From an uncultured beta proteobacterium (GTDB taxonomy: Bacteria > Pseudomonadota > Gammaproteobacteria > Burkholderiales > Burkholderiaceae_C), in contig CAIMBE010000266.1 in NCBI GenBank assembly GCA_903839085.1, forward strand, positions 1 to 34,171: a stretch of DNA of 34,171 bases, written 5' to 3'. The position numbers and the translations under genes are program-made. The notes under the pieces were generated by a model. It saw only the letters and a program-made list of their open reading frames with translations. It was not told where the DNA came from and searched no databases. Below are positions 32,046-34,171 of this stretch, piece after piece (positions within the stretch are counted from its first letter, which is position 1; the number at the start of each line of letters is the position of its first letter).

Positions 32046-33806
32046 CTACATCGACAGCGAGCCCTCGCGGAATTCGGTCTTGTCGAGCCAGACGTTGACC
32101 AGCACCGCCTTGCCGCCTCTAGCCAGTTCGCGCGCACGCGAGAGCGCGGCGGGCACCTCGGCCATGGACTTCACAAGAATGCCTTCAGCGCCGAAACCGG
32201 CGGCCACTTCATGGTAATTGCTGCGGGCCAGCACGGTGGCGACGTCGTCGTGCAGCATCTTGACCTGCTCGCGCGCGATCTGGGTCCAACCGGCGTCGTT
32301 GCCGACCAGCGCGATCACCGGGATGCCATGGCGCACAAAGCTGTCGAACTCGACCAGGCCGTAGCCGCAGGCACCATCGCCAAAGATGATCCAGACCTCG
32401 CTGCCGGGTCTGGCCAGTGCCGCGCCCAGCGCGAAGCCGGCGCCCACGCCCAGCGTTCCGAAGGCACCGGGGTCGAGCCAGCTCAGCGGCGAGCGCGGGT
32501 GCATCACATAGGAGGCGGTGGCGACAAAATCGCCGCCGTCGGCCACCAGCACGGCGTGCTCGCCGGCTTCCTTTTCCAGGGCGCGAAAGAGGGCGATCGG
32601 ATTGACGAATTCGCCCGCAGCCTGGGCCTGCTGGTCGATCTCGACCTCGCGCTCGGCATCGCGCGCGCGCAGTTGCGCGACCCATCCGCTCAGGCGTGAA
32701 CCGGCATTGCCTGCGGCCGGCTGCGCCTGCGCAAGCGCCTGCAGAAACAGGCCGGCGTCGCCGATCGCGGCGATATCGGGTTTGCGGTTCAGCCGCGCGT
32801 CCTTGGCGCTGCGGTTGGCCGCGATCAGCGTGGCCTTGCGCCGCACATGCTTGCCGTAGTCAAGACGGAAGTCGCACGGCACCCCGGCCAGCAGCACGCA
32901 ATCGGCTTCGCGCAGGGCGCTGCGGCGCTGATGGCGCATTTGCAGCGGGTGATCGCGCCCCAGCAGGCCACGCGCCATGCCCGACAGATAGACCGGTATG
33001 CCAAGCCTGGCCACGGCTTCGGCCAGGCGCGCCGCCGCCTGTGAAAGCACCAGGGCCTGGCTGCCGATGACCATCAGCGGACGCTCGGCCCTGGCGAGCG
33101 CGGCCAGGGCCGCCTGCAGGCTGGCGTCGCTGGCGCGCGGCGCAGCGACCGCGCGCACCTGCGGCGCGGTGTCGTCCTGGCTGCCGTCGAACATCTTCTT
33201 CACATGTCGGTTCAGGTAGAAGCGCAGCAGCCGATCCGGCACCGAGCTGCCCTTGCCGGCGGCGTCGGCATACCACTGGCGGATCGATGCCTCGTCGTAC
33301 AGCAGATCGACCGGGCACTCGATGAACACCGGCCCCGGCACGCCGGCCTGCGCCACCGCGAAAGCCTCGTCCACGGCCGGGCCGAGGTCGCGCACGCGCA
33401 CAATCTTCGTGAACAGCTTGACATGCGGCGCCACCAGCGGGCGCTGGTCGATGTCCTGCAGCGCGCCGCGCCCCTGCAGCGCGGTCGGCGCGGCGCCGCC
33501 GATCAGGATCACCGGTGACTGCGCCAGCTGCGCATTCTTCAGCGCCGTGATGGTGTTGCTGATGCCGGGGCCGGCCGTCACCGCCGCGACCCCCGGCAGC
33601 CCGAGCAGCCGGGCGCTGGCGTCGGCGGCAAAGACGGCGGTGGCCTCGTCACGCACGTCGACGATGCGGATGCCGCGCGCCTTGGCGGCGCTCAGGATCG
33701 GTGAAATATGGCCGCCGCACAGAGTGAATATGCTGCGCACGCCGTGCGCCTGCAGGGCCTGGGCGACGCGGTCGCCGCCGTGTCGCGACACTGGTGGAGT
33801 TTGCAT
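32046..33806 (-). CDS. ThDP-dependent enzyme, probable 2-hydroxyacyl-CoA lyase (ILVBL/HACL2-like)
   Basis: This 586-aa enzyme has the three-domain acetolactate-synthase fold. The cofactor-activating Glu is Glu54 in [13 protein letters not shown]. The ThDP/Mg motif runs from GDGACGYG (475-482) to GND (501-503). As I recall animal ILVBL (HACL2), several blocks match almost word for word: [71 protein letters not shown] and [17 protein letters not shown]. That enzyme cleaves 2-hydroxyacyl-CoA to a one-carbon-shorter aldehyde and formyl-CoA. Acyl-CoA ligase genes on both sides support the role. True acetolactate synthase is unlikely, as no ilvN small subunit is present. Confidence 0.85.
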   Translation of the reverse strand: MQTPPVSRHGGDRVAQALQAHGVRSIFTLCGGHISPILSAAKARGIRIVDVRDEATAVFAADASARLLGLPGVAAVTAGPGISNTITALKNAQLAQSPVILIGGAAPTALQGRGALQDIDQRPLVAPHVKLFTKIVRVRDLGPAVDEAFAVAQAGVPGPVFIECPVDLLYDEASIRQWYADAAGKGSSVPDRLLRFYLNRHVKKMFDGSQDDTAPQVRAVAAPRASDASLQAALAALARAERPLMVIGSQALVLSQAAARLAEAVARLGIPVYLSGMARGLLGRDHPLQMRHQRRSALREADCVLLAGVPCDFRLDYGKHVRRKATLIAANRSAKDARLNRKPDIAAIGDAGLFLQALAQAQPAAGNAGSRLSGWVAQLRARDAEREVEIDQQAQAAGEFVNPIALFRALEKEAGEHAVLVADGGDFVATASYVMHPRSPLSWLDPGAFGTLGVGAGFALGAALARPGSEVWIIFGDGACGYGLVEFDSFVRHGIPVIALVGNDAGWTQIAREQVKMLHDDVATVLARSNYHEVAAGFGAEGILVKSMAEVPAALSRARELARGGKAVLVNVWLDKTEFREGSLSM

Positions 33807-33820
33807 TGGCGGGCTGTCTC

Positions 33821-34171
33821 TTAGGCCCAGTGAACGGTGCCGCTGCTGGCGTACCAGGCCTCGACCTGGGGCGTGACAGCCGCTTCAATGCGGTGGCGCC
33901 TGATCTTCATGGTCGGCGTCAGGCTGCCGTTCTCGATCGACCATGGCTCGGAAACCACGACCAGCATGCGCAGGTGTTCGTACTCCGACAACTGCCGGTT
34001 GACCTCCTTGAGCAGTTGCCCAAGCTGGCTCTCGACGTCGGAGCGTACCTGCGGATTGGCCAACCGCGGCCGGATCTCTTCGGCCAGCACCACCATGCCA
34101 TAGGCCGATACCTGACCGACCCCCGAGACCAGGGAAAGCTCGATCAGCGGGTGCGCGTTGAGCAGGTTCTC
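33821..34171 (-). CDS. AMP-binding long-chain acyl-CoA synthetase, C-terminal part
   Basis: The C-terminal 116 residues of a larger protein lie in the window; the 5' end is cut off at the right edge. It contains [17 protein letters not shown], a helical segment with [23 protein letters not shown], and [22 protein letters not shown], the C-terminal catalytic-Lys region of the long-chain acyl-CoA synthetase group related to mycobacterial FadD15 (Lys in TPTMKIRR). Its stop is 14 bp before the ThDP lyase start, so the two are almost certainly co-transcribed. Confidence 0.85.
   Translation of the reverse strand, partial: ENLLNAHPLIELSLVSGVGQVSAYGMVVLAEEIRPRLANPQVRSDVESQLGQLLKEVNRQLSEYEHLRMLVVVSEPWSIENGSLTPTMKIRRHRIEAAVTPQVEAWYASSGTVHWA

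Noticed and set aside
32046..33806. Acetolactate synthase large subunit (ilvB)
   Set aside because: The ThDP fold fits, but motif blocks match ILVBL/HACL2 better, and there is no regulatory small-subunit or other ilv gene nearby.

Overview
The window looks like chromosomal DNA of a betaproteobacterium, most likely family Comamonadaceae (Polaromonas/Rhodoferax-like). The grounds are high GC, short gaps, the blocks bamE-dapB-exbB / fur / hprK-ptsN, single-chain pntA plus pntB, a Bug-type solute receptor, and GC-rich intergenic repeats of a kind I recall as common in that family. Genus is inference. There are no rRNA or tRNA genes, phage genes, transposases or CRISPR arrays. No gap exceeds about 300 bp; the largest are 1-285 (tandem repeats) and 6628-6891 (hpf/corA leaders).

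Layout. 1-4.3 kb: an 81-bp tandem repeat, the minus-strand operon bamE-dapB-exbB, divergent fur, then convergent ptsN-hprK. 4.4-6.6 kb: an acyl-CoA synthetase gene on the plus strand, with its own palindromic promoter, lies between hpf and ptsN, which are neighbours in many proteobacteria. 6.9-12.4 kb: corA, then the minus-strand operon fadD-mtnP-ald2-mtnA. This set fits the DHAP shunt, which salvages 5'-methylthioadenosine and 5'-deoxyadenosine to dihydroxyacetone phosphate. 12.4-17.5 kb: pntAB transhydrogenase, a lone Bug receptor and an SDR protein lacking the usual catalytic Ser and Tyr. 17.6-18.7 kb: mnmA.

18.7-25.1 kb: a five-gene minus-strand operon made of an RND adaptor, an RND pump, sulfide:quinone oxidoreductase, a small YgaP-like membrane protein and a CsoR-family regulator. 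Its promoter (TTGTAC-N17-TATACT) carries two copies of ATACC-N6-AGTA placed 22 bp apart, one between -35 and -10 and one over -10. I read this as a thiol- or sulfide-responsive sulfide-oxidation and efflux unit controlled by its last gene. This is the best candidate here for an under-described system.

25.2-30.2 kb: ssb and an MFS transporter, divergent from uvrA. 30.2-34.2 kb: a minus-strand lipid cluster with a partial long-chain acyl-CoA synthetase, a ThDP enzyme strikingly like animal ILVBL/HACL2 (2-hydroxyacyl-CoA lyase), and a second fadD. Together they could activate 2-hydroxy fatty acids and shorten them by one carbon. All functions are read from sequence and recalled family motifs; no searches were run.
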